Positions 1-6,977 of a stretch of DNA of 11,958 bases are shown here, one piece after another; the stretch's first letter is position 1; every line of letters begins with the position of its first letter. The DNA comes from Bacteroidota bacterium. GTDB lineage: Bacteria; Bacteroidota; Bacteroidia; Chitinophagales; Chitinophagaceae. The notes beneath the pieces are model-generated. The model saw only the letters and a program-made list of their open reading frames with translations. It was not told the DNA's origin and ran no database searches. Location: the NCBI GenBank assembly GCA_018267795.1, contig JAFDXS010000022.1, positions 1-11,958 on the forward strand, in the 5' to 3' direction. Position numbers and translations under genes: made by a program.

Positions 1-1
1 C

Positions 2-574
2 TTCTATACCCTGCAGGGGGAAGGTTTTTATACAGGTAAGGCCGCTTACTTTATACGCCTGGGCGGCTGCGATGTGGGCTGTGTGTGGTGCGATGTAAAA
101 GATAGCTGGGACGCTGAAAAGCACCCCAAAATGAGTGTGCAGGAAATAGTAAACATAGCATCTACCCATCCCGGCAGGATAGCCGTAATAACAGGCGGCG
201 AGCCCGCCATGCATGACCTGAACCCGCTGTGTGATGCACTGCATGAAGCGGGCTTTAGAGTACATATTGAAACATCAGGCGCACACCTGTTGAGCGGCAA
301 GCTGGACTGGGTGACGCTTTCTCCTAAGAAATTCAAAGCACCGCTTGAAGAGAACATGAGTGCTGCCAGTGAGCTGAAGATAGTGCTGTATAACAAATCA
401 GACTTTGCGTGGGCTGAACTGTATGCGGAAAAGGTCTCGCCAAATTGCCGACTGTACCTGCAACCGGAATGGAGCAAAAAAGAAAAAATTGTTCCGGAGA
501 TAATAGAATATATACAGGAACATCCACAATGGCAATTATCTTTACAAACACATAAATACATTAATATACCATAA
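2..574 (+). CDS. queE: 7-carboxy-7-deazaguanine synthase QueE (5' end missing)
   Basis: QueE is a radical SAM enzyme that converts 6-carboxytetrahydropterin to 7-carboxy-7-deazaguanine in the queuosine/preQ0 pathway. The frame is open from base 2, so the gene starts left of the window; 190 codons are present and perhaps 15-25 are missing. Numbering from base 2, an LQGEG motif (residues 4-8) is followed by FIRLGGC and the cluster-binding cysteines C23, C27 and C30 (CX3CX2C). A GGEP motif (65-68) and an ETSG motif (90-93) fit SAM binding, and the end reads LQTHKYINIP, typical of the family. An ORF search may start it at the GTG at base 74, but that codon lies inside the cysteine motif and cannot be the start. 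Stop codons are stacked as TAA TAA TGA, and the uppP ATG lies within this string, so the two genes are probably co-transcribed and translationally coupled. Confidence 0.93.
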   Translation, partial: FYTLQGEGFYTGKAAYFIRLGGCDVGCVWCDVKDSWDAEKHPKMSVQEIVNIASTHPGRIAVITGGEPAMHDLNPLCDALHEAGFRVHIETSGAHLLSGKLDWVTLSPKKFKAPLEENMSAASELKIVLYNKSDFAWAELYAEKVSPNCRLYLQPEWSKKEKIVPEIIEYIQEHPQWQLSLQTHKYINIP

Positions 575-576
575 TA

Positions 577-1431
577 ATGACCTGGTTACAAACTGTTATA
601 CTCGGAATAGTAGAAGGCATTACCGAGTTCCTTCCCATTTCCTCTACCGGACACATGATTATTGCCAGCTCTATAATGGGCATAAACGAAGATGCTTTTA
701 CCAAGCTCTTTGAAGTGTGTATCCAGTTTGGCGCCATATTATCTGTAGTAGTGCTGTATTGGAGAAAATTCTTTGATTTCAGCAGATTAAACTTTTATTT
801 GAAACTAATTGCAGCATTTATACCAGCAGCGATATTCGGCCTCCTGTTTTCAAAGAAAATAGATGCCTTGCTGGAAAGCGCAATGACCGTGGGCATAACT
901 ATGCTGCTGGGTGGTATAGTGCTGATGTTTATTGATAAGATGTTTAAAACAGCTACGGTAAACGAGGATAAACAGATAAGCTATCCTAAGGCATTTATTA
1001 TCGGTTGCTTCCAGGTACTGGCTATGATACCAGGTGTATCGCGCAGCGCAGCTACTATTGTAGGCGGATTGCAACAACGATTGACACGCAGGCTGGCAGC
1101 AGAATTTTCATTCTTCCTGGCCGTACCTACTATGTTTGCCGCTACCGTGAAAAAATTGTGGGATTATCATAAAGAAGGGTTAAGCCTGCAGGGGAATGAT
1201 ATGCAAATGCTGATAGTGGGCAATATCATAGCCTTTATAGTAGCCATGATAGCTATAAAGAGCTTTATACAATATGTACAGAAGCACTCTTTCCGTGCCT
1301 TTGGCGTGTACCGTATTATAGCGGGTATTGCTATACTGGGCCTAATATTCGCCGGCGTTATTAAAAATGAAAAAGCACCTGATGCTGCAAAACCAGCTGT
1401 AGCGAAAGTGGCCTATAACGCTACGCGTTAA
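577..1431 (+). CDS. uppP: Undecaprenyl-diphosphate phosphatase UppP/BacA
   Basis: This integral membrane enzyme dephosphorylates undecaprenyl diphosphate to the monophosphate carrier used for peptidoglycan and surface glycan assembly; overproduction in other bacteria gives bacitracin resistance. At 284 residues it is close to the usual length. The first signature EGITEFLPISSTGH lies at residues 13-26 with E13, E17, S23 and H26, and the second, PGVSRSAATI, at 152-161 with catalytic-type R156. Most homologues read SRSGAT here, so A158 is a conservative change. Hydrophobic segments run through 39-60, 76-92, 103-119, 139-151, 176-190, 211-229 and 243-262. The tail after residue 262 is Ala/Lys/Pro-rich and looks dispensable. 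The ATG starts 2 bases after the queE stop, with no separate promoter. The stop overlaps that of the convergent TerB-like gene by 4 bases. Confidence 0.96.
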   Translation: MTWLQTVILGIVEGITEFLPISSTGHMIIASSIMGINEDAFTKLFEVCIQFGAILSVVVLYWRKFFDFSRLNFYLKLIAAFIPAAIFGLLFSKKIDALLESAMTVGITMLLGGIVLMFIDKMFKTATVNEDKQISYPKAFIIGCFQVLAMIPGVSRSAATIVGGLQQRLTRRLAAEFSFFLAVPTMFAATVKKLWDYHKEGLSLQGNDMQMLIVGNIIAFIVAMIAIKSFIQYVQKHSFRAFGVYRIIAGIAILGLIFAGVIKNEKAPDAAKPAVAKVAYNATR

Positions 1432-1784
1432 GCAGGTTCCCAATTTTCGAAAAGAAGATTGAGGAAATGGTTTTCCTCTTTGGTGATTACTTCATCGGCC
1501 TTTGCCAGCTTTATGGCGAAGTTCAGCAGGTTATTGCGTTCCTGTTCTGTCGCATCATCGTAAAAATCGTCCATGGCCTTAAGAAACTGCCCTTCCCATT
1601 CATCAGGGCGCAAGCGGCTAATGACCTCCATCTGGGCATCAAGATTGACATGAAATGGAAATTCCTGCTCAAGGTACTCTCGAATAATCCTGTCTTCACT
1701 GGCACTGATACGAAAATCTACAGCTGACAGAATCATGAGCAAGTGATAACCGGCAATGGTTTTGTTCATCCTGTTATTAGGCAT
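1428..1784 (-). CDS. TerB-like small acidic protein
   Basis: A 118-residue soluble, acidic, helical protein of the TerB / tellurite-resistance-like type; its role is unknown. Two related segments support the call: residues 15-38 (LMILSAVDFRISASE, then IIREYL) and residues 91-112 (IKLAKADEVITKEE, then FLNLLF). Both follow the TerB pattern of a hydrophobic helix, then A-x-D-x-x-I-x-x-x-E, and may bind metal through D23/E30 and D97/E103. There is no signal peptide or membrane segment. The ATG at 1784 is 14 bases after the ald stop on the same strand, so it is probably the second gene of an ald operon. A second ATG at 1769 (Met6) could be the true start. No other ter genes are present, so tellurite resistance should not be assumed. 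Confidence 0.75.
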   Translation of the reverse strand: MPNNRMNKTIAGYHLLMILSAVDFRISASEDRIIREYLEQEFPFHVNLDAQMEVISRLRPDEWEGQFLKAMDDFYDDATEQERNNLLNFAIKLAKADEVITKEENHFLNLLFENWEPA

Positions 1785-1798
1785 ACACGACTGGGTAT

Positions 1799-3010
1799 TT
1801 AGGCCTGTGCAGCGAGCAGCAGGTCCAGGTCAGTATATTTTAATTGAAAACGTTTTGCGATAGGGGCATTGGTAACTAAACCCTTATAGATATATACACC
1901 ATTACGAATACCGGCCTTGGCCTGTATCAGGCTTTCCATGCCACCCATGTCTGCGCACTGAAGGAGAATAGGCATAAGTACATTGCTGATAGCACGGGAA
2001 GCCGTACGCGAAACACTGGATGCTATATTAGGCACGCAATAATGTATAACGTCATACTTTTTGAAAATAGGATTTTCATGAGATGTAAGCCTGGAGGTCT
2101 CGAAGCAGCCACCGCGATCAATGCTTACATCAATGATCACCGAGCCTGCCTTCATGTTCTTTACCATCTCCTCATTTACTACTACAGGTGTAATACCATT
2201 GACCGGCTTTAGGGCCCCAACCGCTACGTCTGCCATTGCTAACTCATCGGCCAACGTAACCGGCTCGAGGACAGACGTAAAGCAACGACGGCCAATATTA
2301 TTCTGCAGGCGCATGAGGCGATAAATGGAATTATCAAAAATCTTCACAGATGCGCCTAAACCAAATGCAGTGCGAGCAGCGAACTCACCAACTACCCCGG
2401 CCCCTATAATTAACACCCTCACCGGTGGCACACCAGATATGCCGCCCAGCAATATGCCTTTACCATTGTGTATATTACTTAAATACTTGGCAGCAGTAAG
2501 TATGGCAGAACTACCGGCTATCTCGCTCATAGAGCGCACGATAGGGAAAGTGCCTGCATCATCCTTAATAGACTCGAAAGCTATAGCGATAATCTTCTTC
2601 TGCATGAGCTGCTCGAGTATCTGCACCTTGAGATAGGGCAAATGTATAGGCGATATAACAACCTGACCGGGTTGTAATAAAGAGACTTCCTCTTCGGAAA
2701 TAGGAGCAGATTTGATAAGGATCGCAGCTTTAAAAAGCTCGGCACGATCGTACATAATACGGGCGCCTGCTTCGCTGTAATCGCTATCAAAGTAAAAAGA
2801 ACCCTCGCCTGCACAATGCTCTACGGCTACATCATGGCCGTTATTTACTAATACAGAAACAGCCTCCGGTGTAAGCGCTACGCGGTTTTCCTGGAAAGAT
2901 GTTTCTTTAGGTATGCCTATAAAAAGTTGTTTCCTTTTTGGTATAACCTCCAATGCTTCTTCAAGCGGAACGTAGGAAAAAGATGGTGAAATGTATGGTT
3001 TCTTGCTCAT
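1799..3010 (-). CDS. ald: Alanine dehydrogenase (Bacteroidota type)
   Basis: Alanine dehydrogenase catalyses NAD-dependent interconversion of L-alanine with pyruvate and ammonia. The 403 residues include an extension of about 28 residues before the IGIPKE motif (31-36), which is near the N-terminus of classical enzymes of about 370 residues. Seen in order: the AlaDH/PNT N-terminal domain with ENRVALTP (41-48); H123 in a PIHL context, matching the catalytic His; SEIAGS (162-167); a Rossmann motif GAGVVGEFAA (203-212); the aspartate D226 after it; and IIDVSIDRGGCFE (292-304) followed by YCVPN (324-328), all typical of the family. The usual KxKEP catalytic-lysine motif appears only as IKSAP (99-103), so K100 is the likely but uncertain counterpart. 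A TAACTTTG -7 element lies 35 bases upstream of the ATG. The TerB-like gene follows after 14 bases. A related transhydrogenase-like activity cannot be excluded. Confidence 0.87.
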   Translation of the reverse strand: MSKKPYISPSFSYVPLEEALEVIPKRKQLFIGIPKETSFQENRVALTPEAVSVLVNNGHDVAVEHCAGEGSFYFDSDYSEAGARIMYDRAELFKAAILIKSAPISEEEVSLLQPGQVVISPIHLPYLKVQILEQLMQKKIIAIAFESIKDDAGTFPIVRSMSEIAGSSAILTAAKYLSNIHNGKGILLGGISGVPPVRVLIIGAGVVGEFAARTAFGLGASVKIFDNSIYRLMRLQNNIGRRCFTSVLEPVTLADELAMADVAVGALKPVNGITPVVVNEEMVKNMKAGSVIIDVSIDRGGCFETSRLTSHENPIFKKYDVIHYCVPNIASSVSRTASRAISNVLMPILLQCADMGGMESLIQAKAGIRNGVYIYKGLVTNAPIAKRFQLKYTDLDLLLAAQA

Positions 3011-3045
3011 GCCAGCCCACAGGTTTTCATTAATGCAGAAATATA

Positions 3046-3053
3046 CAAAGTTA
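3046..3053 (-). promoter_or_regulatory. Putative Bacteroidota -7 promoter element for ald
   Basis: Read on the minus strand this is TAACTTTG, a perfect match to the Bacteroidota TAnnTTTG -7 element. Transcription would start around 3039-3041, giving a leader of roughly 30 bases to the ald ATG at 3010. No convincing TTTG -33 element lies 19-21 bases upstream; only an AT-rich run is present there. Confidence 0.5.
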
Positions 3054-3156
3054 GTTTGTATAAAAGAAGCATATAAATATCAAATTTTGAACTATATAGG
3101 TTTTTAAAATAACGCTAAATAGCTGCCAATAATTAGTAGTTTGCCGGTTTAACCTT

Positions 3157-3164
3157 TATTTTTG
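3157..3164 (+). promoter_or_regulatory. Putative Bacteroidota -7 promoter element for rpoN
   Basis: TATTTTTG fits TAnnTTTG exactly. The sequence 20 bases upstream is TTAG (3133-3136), an imperfect -33 element; a better TTTG at 3140-3143 sits only 13 bases away. The element ends 16 bases before the rpoN ATG, so the leader would be only about 10 bases long. Confidence 0.5.
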
Positions 3165-3180
3165 TAGCTAGCAGAAACGT

Positions 3181-4674
3181 ATGTTAAGGCAGTCGCAACA
3201 ACAGAAATTATTACAAAAACTATCCCCCCAGCAGATTCAGCTAATGAAACTGCTGCAAATACCCACGACTAACCTTGAAGAGCGTATAAAGGAAGAACTG
3301 GAAGAAAACCCTGCACTGGAATACGGGCTTGAAAATGAAGATGGACAGGGTGATGACTATGACCTACAAGACAAAGACGATGGCGACTATGAAGGGGAAA
3401 GCGAGGATGTGGAGCTGAGCAATGATACCGCAGAAAAAGTAGATCTTGACGACTTTCTGAGGCATGAAGATGACGATGGTGGTTCCTACGACTATAGCGA
3501 TGATTATTATGGCAGCGGTGGCGAGGAAAGACAAGGCTCACCTGTGCGCGTAGAGACCAGCTTTCATGAAAACCTGCTGGACCAGCTGGGTATGCTGGAG
3601 CTGGATGAACGCAGGCAAAAAATAGCAGAACAAATAGTAGGCAGTATAGATGAAGATGGCTACCTGAGGCGTGAGGTGGGCGCTATCGTGGACGATTTAG
3701 CCTTTGGGCAAAATGTACACACAACCGTGGAAGAGGTAAATGAGCTGATACAGGCTATACAGCAGTTTGACCCACCCGGCGTATGCGCATGGACACTGCA
3801 GGAATGCCTGCTGCTACAGCTAAGGCGCATGCCACAGAGTACCGAAGTAAAGAACGCAATAGAAGTAATAGACAAATACTTTAACGAATTCATAAAGAAA
3901 CACTACGATAAGATACAGCGGCAGTTAGGGCTGAATAATGACGACTTTAAAGAAGTAATAGGCATTATAATAAAGTTAAACCCGAAACCCGGATCTTCTT
4001 TTGCCGTGATGAACAAAGCAGAAAGCTATGTAATACCTGACTTCTTTGTTTTTAACAATAATGGTAAGCTGGAACTATCGCTGAACTCTAAAAATGCGCC
4101 TGAGCTACGTATATCAGAGGGATATAAGGAGATGATGCGCGCGTATGACAGGGGCGAGAAAAAAGACAAGCGACAGAAGGAAGCACTCATCTTTATAAAA
4201 CAGAAACTGGATGCTGCCAAATGGTTTATAGATGCCATAAAGCAGCGCCAGCATACACTGCTGCATACTATGCAGGCCATCATTGATTTTCAGCATGAGT
4301 TTTTCCTGACGGGGGATGAAACTAACCTGAAGCCAATGATACTGAAAGATATAGCCCAGATGACCCACCTGGATGTATCAACTGTATCGCGCGTGGCCAA
4401 TAGTAAATATGTGCAGACTGAGTTCGGTACGTATAAGCTTAAATACTTTTTCTCGGAAGCACTGCAGACTGAAAGCGGTGAAGAAGTAAGTACCCGCGAA
4501 GTAAAGACAATACTGAACGAGATAATAGGTGGGGAGAATAAACGTAAACCTTACTCTGATGAAAAGCTTACAGAAATGCTGCAGGAGAAGGGCTACAATA
4601 TAGCACGCAGAACAGTGGCTAAATACAGGGAACAACTGAATATACCCGTGGCAAGGCTGCGAAAAGGATTATAA
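3181..4674 (+). CDS. rpoN: RNA polymerase sigma-54 factor RpoN
   Basis: Sigma-54 directs RNA polymerase to -24/-12 promoters and needs an AAA+ activator to open them. At 497 residues it is full length. Region I is the Gln/Leu-rich N-terminus (2-50), containing LSPQQIQLMKLLQIP, which contacts activators. Region II (51-120) is very acidic, with 29 Asp/Glu in 70 residues and several Tyr and Gly. The core-binding domain follows at about 125-320, including FDPPGVCA (196-203). A helix-turn-helix lies at about 387-412 (LKDIAQMTHLDVSTVSRVAN). The RpoN box ARRTVAKYRE (475-484), which reads the -24 element, is intact. The gene stands alone, without the ptsN/hpf neighbours of proteobacteria, and has its own promoter-like element. 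Its last codon and stop form the palindrome TTATAA, shared with the convergent DUF3109 gene. Confidence 0.97.
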   Translation: MLRQSQQQKLLQKLSPQQIQLMKLLQIPTTNLEERIKEELEENPALEYGLENEDGQGDDYDLQDKDDGDYEGESEDVELSNDTAEKVDLDDFLRHEDDDGGSYDYSDDYYGSGGEERQGSPVRVETSFHENLLDQLGMLELDERRQKIAEQIVGSIDEDGYLRREVGAIVDDLAFGQNVHTTVEEVNELIQAIQQFDPPGVCAWTLQECLLLQLRRMPQSTEVKNAIEVIDKYFNEFIKKHYDKIQRQLGLNNDDFKEVIGIIIKLNPKPGSSFAVMNKAESYVIPDFFVFNNNGKLELSLNSKNAPELRISEGYKEMMRAYDRGEKKDKRQKEALIFIKQKLDAAKWFIDAIKQRQHTLLHTMQAIIDFQHEFFLTGDETNLKPMILKDIAQMTHLDVSTVSRVANSKYVQTEFGTYKLKYFFSEALQTESGEEVSTREVKTILNEIIGGENKRKPYSDEKLTEMLQEKGYNIARRTVAKYREQLNIPVARLRKGL

Positions 4675-5247
4675 CTTATCCTTGTATTCTGCTGCTACAG
4701 CTTCTAATGTTTGATAAAACTCTTCGCCGTATTTGCTGATAAGGGCGTCTTTGAGGAATACATAAACAGGCACCTTCAGCTTATCGCCCAAGGCACATGC
4801 AGGGGCACAAAGTGATGGACGCGGCTCATAGTTTACGGCCTCGTAGGTTTTCATTTTCTTAATGCGGATCGGATATAAATGGCAGGAAATAGGCTTCCTG
4901 AAATCTATAACACCTTCTTTCCAGGCTTTTTCTATGCCGCATTTTACTATGCCTAACTCATCGGTATAACCATAGACACAAATGCCGCCATTGACAGTTG
5001 GCGTAACGTAGCCAAATTCACTATCTGTGGTATGTGTGCCTTGCTTTTCAATTTCCTCAAGATATTCAGGCTTGAGATGGTTCTTAATCTTAGGATAAAT
5101 TTGCTTTAGAATCTTCGTTTCGTCCTTAGTAAGGGGAGCGCCACAGTCGCCATCTACACAGCAGCCACCTTTACACTTTTGCAGGTCGCAAACAAAGTGT
5201 TCCTGGATTATCTCGTCGCTCAACAGCACATTATCAATTGCAATCAT
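4669..5247 (-). CDS. DUF3109 family cysteine-rich protein
   Basis: This 192-residue soluble protein matches, from its conserved cysteine pattern, the uncharacterised DUF3109 family common in Bacteroidota and related to YkgJ-like putative metal-cluster proteins. Ten cysteines are visible: C20, C25, C29, C30 and C35 in a tight N-terminal cluster (KCKGGCCVDGDC at 24-35), then C90, C103, C122 in an ISCHLYPIR motif (120-128), and C147 and C151. This arrangement suggests binding of zinc or an iron-sulfur cluster, but the ligand and reaction are unknown. There is no signal peptide or membrane segment. The start lies 34 bases after the CBS-domain gene with no promoter-like element between, so the two are probably in one transcript. 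The stop overlaps the end of rpoN by 6 bases. Confidence 0.85.
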   Translation of the reverse strand: MIAIDNVLLSDEIIQEHFVCDLQKCKGGCCVDGDCGAPLTKDETKILKQIYPKIKNHLKPEYLEEIEKQGTHTTDSEFGYVTPTVNGGICVYGYTDELGIVKCGIEKAWKEGVIDFRKPISCHLYPIRIKKMKTYEAVNYEPRPSLCAPACALGDKLKVPVYVFLKDALISKYGEEFYQTLEAVAAEYKDKL

Positions 5248-5281
5248 TATCTGAACTTGAAAACGGAATGGATATTAAAAA

Positions 5282-5944
5282 TTACATGTTGATGAAATTC
5301 ATCAATAAACGGTAGCGATCAAGCATATCTTCTTTATCCACTACTTCACCATATATTTCTTTTATGTGGTAGTGCTGAGCTTCGAAAGAAGAGGCAATAC
5401 CCTGCAATGCGGTACGATTGGTTTTAATTGTGATCTCCAGCATGCCCGTCTGCCTGTTATTATATAACCTAGTGCTTAACACCATTATATCTTCATTCTC
5501 ACAAATGCGCGCTATCTCGTAAAGGCTATAGTTCTTTGGCTCAGTTTCCAACACCATAATAGCGCCCGGTGTTTCTATACCTGAACTTTCTGCCAGAAAT
5601 TTTAACAGTTCATCGCGGGTAATAGCGCCAATATATTTATTCATGTTGTCCACAACCGGCACAACAGAAAGATTATGCTGGTAGGCAATCTTCAAGGCAT
5701 CATAAGGGTGGCCTGATGCGAAAACAGCAGGGCGATAATCGAGAAAGTCTGCAGCACTGAGTGGTGATTCAGGCTTATCCCAATCCATTATGTCATTTTC
5801 CTGTATTAATGCCATGTACTGGTCTTCCATTATCATAGGCAACTGGGCGTAGTTGTTCTCTTCCATAAGGAACAAAGCCCTGCTACCTGTATCAGCAGGC
5901 GTTAAGGTAGGTACCGTTGGCGATATAAGCTGCTCAATAATCAT
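5282..5944 (-). CDS. CBS-domain pair protein with ACT-like C-terminal domain
   Basis: A 220-residue soluble protein, probably a ligand-sensing regulator. Two CBS motifs are visible, at about residues 1-56 (starting MIIEQLISPTVPTL, with YAQLPMI at 32-38) and 70-120 (NLSVVPVVD at 91-99, then YIGAITRDELLKFL). CBS pairs commonly bind adenine nucleotides. Residues 126-200 read like an ACT fold: GAIMVLE, a helix ending IARICEN, a strand around MLEITIKTN, and a closing helix and strand. In Bacteroidota genomes that I recall, a CBS protein with this same type of ending (here YRLLMNFINM) sits between an alpha/beta hydrolase and nadK. The hydrolase is upstream here, but a DUF3109 gene takes the place of nadK. 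The 95-base gap to the hydrolase holds an inverted repeat (5976-6008). The effector is unknown. Confidence 0.85.
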   Translation of the reverse strand: MIIEQLISPTVPTLTPADTGSRALFLMEENNYAQLPMIMEDQYMALIQENDIMDWDKPESPLSAADFLDYRPAVFASGHPYDALKIAYQHNLSVVPVVDNMNKYIGAITRDELLKFLAESSGIETPGAIMVLETEPKNYSLYEIARICENEDIMVLSTRLYNNRQTGMLEITIKTNRTALQGIASSFEAQHYHIKEIYGEVVDKEDMLDRYRLLMNFINM

Positions 5945-5975
5945 TTTTACTCGGTTCTATACTTATAACATTGCA

Positions 5976-6008
5976 AAACTTACACCAGAATTTGCATGGT
6001 GAAAGTTT
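5976..6008. repeat. Inverted repeat between hydrolase and CBS genes
   Basis: Arms AAACTTACACC (5976-5986) and GGTGAAAGTTT (5998-6008) pair at 10 of 11 positions around an 11-base spacer. An 8-base direct repeat, TTATAACA, flanks it at 5963-5970 and 6007-6014. On the minus strand, the left-hand arm overlaps TAAGTTTTG (5982-5974), one base longer than the TAnnTTTG promoter consensus. It could be an RNA hairpin slowing read-through from the hydrolase gene, or an operator for the CBS gene. There is no long U-tract, so it is not a standard terminator. Confidence 0.4.
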
Positions 6009-6039
6009 ATAACACTTAAATGACAAAAAATGTTTTCAA

Positions 6040-6801
6040 TTATCCTTTATGCTTTGCCAGAAATTGCTCCAATATAGTATTGAACTCTCCGGGCACTTCC
6101 ATCATAGGCGCATGGCCGCACTTATCTATCCAATGCAATTCAGAATTAGGCAGCAGCTTATGAAACTCATCTGCAACCATAGGCGGAGTAATGGTATCAT
6201 TCTTACCCCAAATAAGGCAAGCAGGTGTTTTTATGTCCTTTAGCTCGTCGCCTAAATTATGACGGATTGCCGATTTGGCCAGAGTAATAATTTTCAGCGC
6301 CTTCAGGCGATTGTTTACAATGCCGAATACTTCATCAACCAATTCTTTTGTAGCAACAGCGGGATCATAAAAAGTCAACTCCGTTTTCTTTCTTATAAAA
6401 TCGTAATCACCACGTTTAGGATACGTTTCGCCCATACCATTTTCAAACAAGCCTGAGCTACCGGTGAGGGTAATGGTCTTTACCATTTCAGGATGTCTGA
6501 GCACATATACAAGGCCTACATGGCCTCCTAAAGAATTGCCTAATAAATGTATTTTGCCGTATTGCCGTGCCTCTATAAACTTCTGTACAAATTTTGCAAG
6601 ACCGGATACAGTAGTATCCAAAATATTGAGATCAAATAAAGGCAGCATAGGTATGATAACCTTATGAGTGCTGCGAAAATGATCTATAAGATCCCTGAAA
6701 TTACTTAGCGCTCCGAACAAGCCATGAAGTAATACCAGTGGTTCTCCTTCCCCTTCTTCTACAAAGTTGAATTTACCTGAGTGTTTTATTTCGTATTCCA
6801 T
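6040..6801 (-). CDS. Alpha/beta-fold hydrolase
   Basis: A 253-residue soluble serine hydrolase of the alpha/beta fold (MhpC/esterase-like); its substrate cannot be read from sequence. Numbering from the ATG at 6801, the oxyanion motif HGLFG is at 26-30, the nucleophile elbow GNSLGG at 88-93 with S90, the acid D202 in WGKNDTITPP, and the base H230 in CGHAP. A cap region with few landmarks spans about 116-185. There is no signal peptide. A TTG codon just upstream (6804) extends the frame by one residue, but the ATG is the more likely start. The gene has its own -7-like element (6849-6856) and probably leads a run with the CBS and DUF3109 genes. The Bacteroidota locus I recall has the same hydrolase-CBS order. 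Haloperoxidase, esterase and C-C hydrolase remain possible activities. Confidence 0.88.
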   Translation of the reverse strand: MEYEIKHSGKFNFVEEGEGEPLVLLHGLFGALSNFRDLIDHFRSTHKVIIPMLPLFDLNILDTTVSGLAKFVQKFIEARQYGKIHLLGNSLGGHVGLVYVLRHPEMVKTITLTGSSGLFENGMGETYPKRGDYDFIRKKTELTFYDPAVATKELVDEVFGIVNNRLKALKIITLAKSAIRHNLGDELKDIKTPACLIWGKNDTITPPMVADEFHKLLPNSELHWIDKCGHAPMMEVPGEFNTILEQFLAKHKG

Positions 6802-6848
6802 CAAGTGCTTTATGCGTTGCTAAAATACTATTGTTTCAGAGAAAAAAG

Positions 6849-6856
6849 CAAAATTA
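6849..6856 (-). promoter_or_regulatory. Putative -7 promoter element for the hydrolase gene
   Basis: On the minus strand this reads TAATTTTG, an exact TAnnTTTG match, 47 bases before the hydrolase ATG. The expected -33 TTTG is not present at normal spacing; a TTG occurs only 13 bases upstream (6872-6870). Confidence 0.45.
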
Positions 6857-6977
6857 GGGCTTAACGTAACAATTTGTTTGTTGATAAACAATGATTAAAT
6901 ATGTTTTTTATTGTACATGAGGTTTATTTAACAAGATTATACGCAATATGAAAACCGGTGCATTGGCAATATTCACC

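Noticed and set aside
1428..1784. Tellurite resistance function for the TerB-like gene
   Set aside because: No other ter gene is present and single TerB-fold proteins are widespread; only the fold is supported.
6802..6804. TTG start for the alpha/beta hydrolase
   Set aside because: An ATG follows directly at 6801 and fits the usual N-terminus; the extra residue has no support.
6874..6891. Inverted repeat TTGTTT-N6-AAACAA in the hydrolase/ispG gap
   Set aside because: Only six AT-rich pairs in AT-rich DNA; expected by chance, with no U-tract or link to a promoter element.
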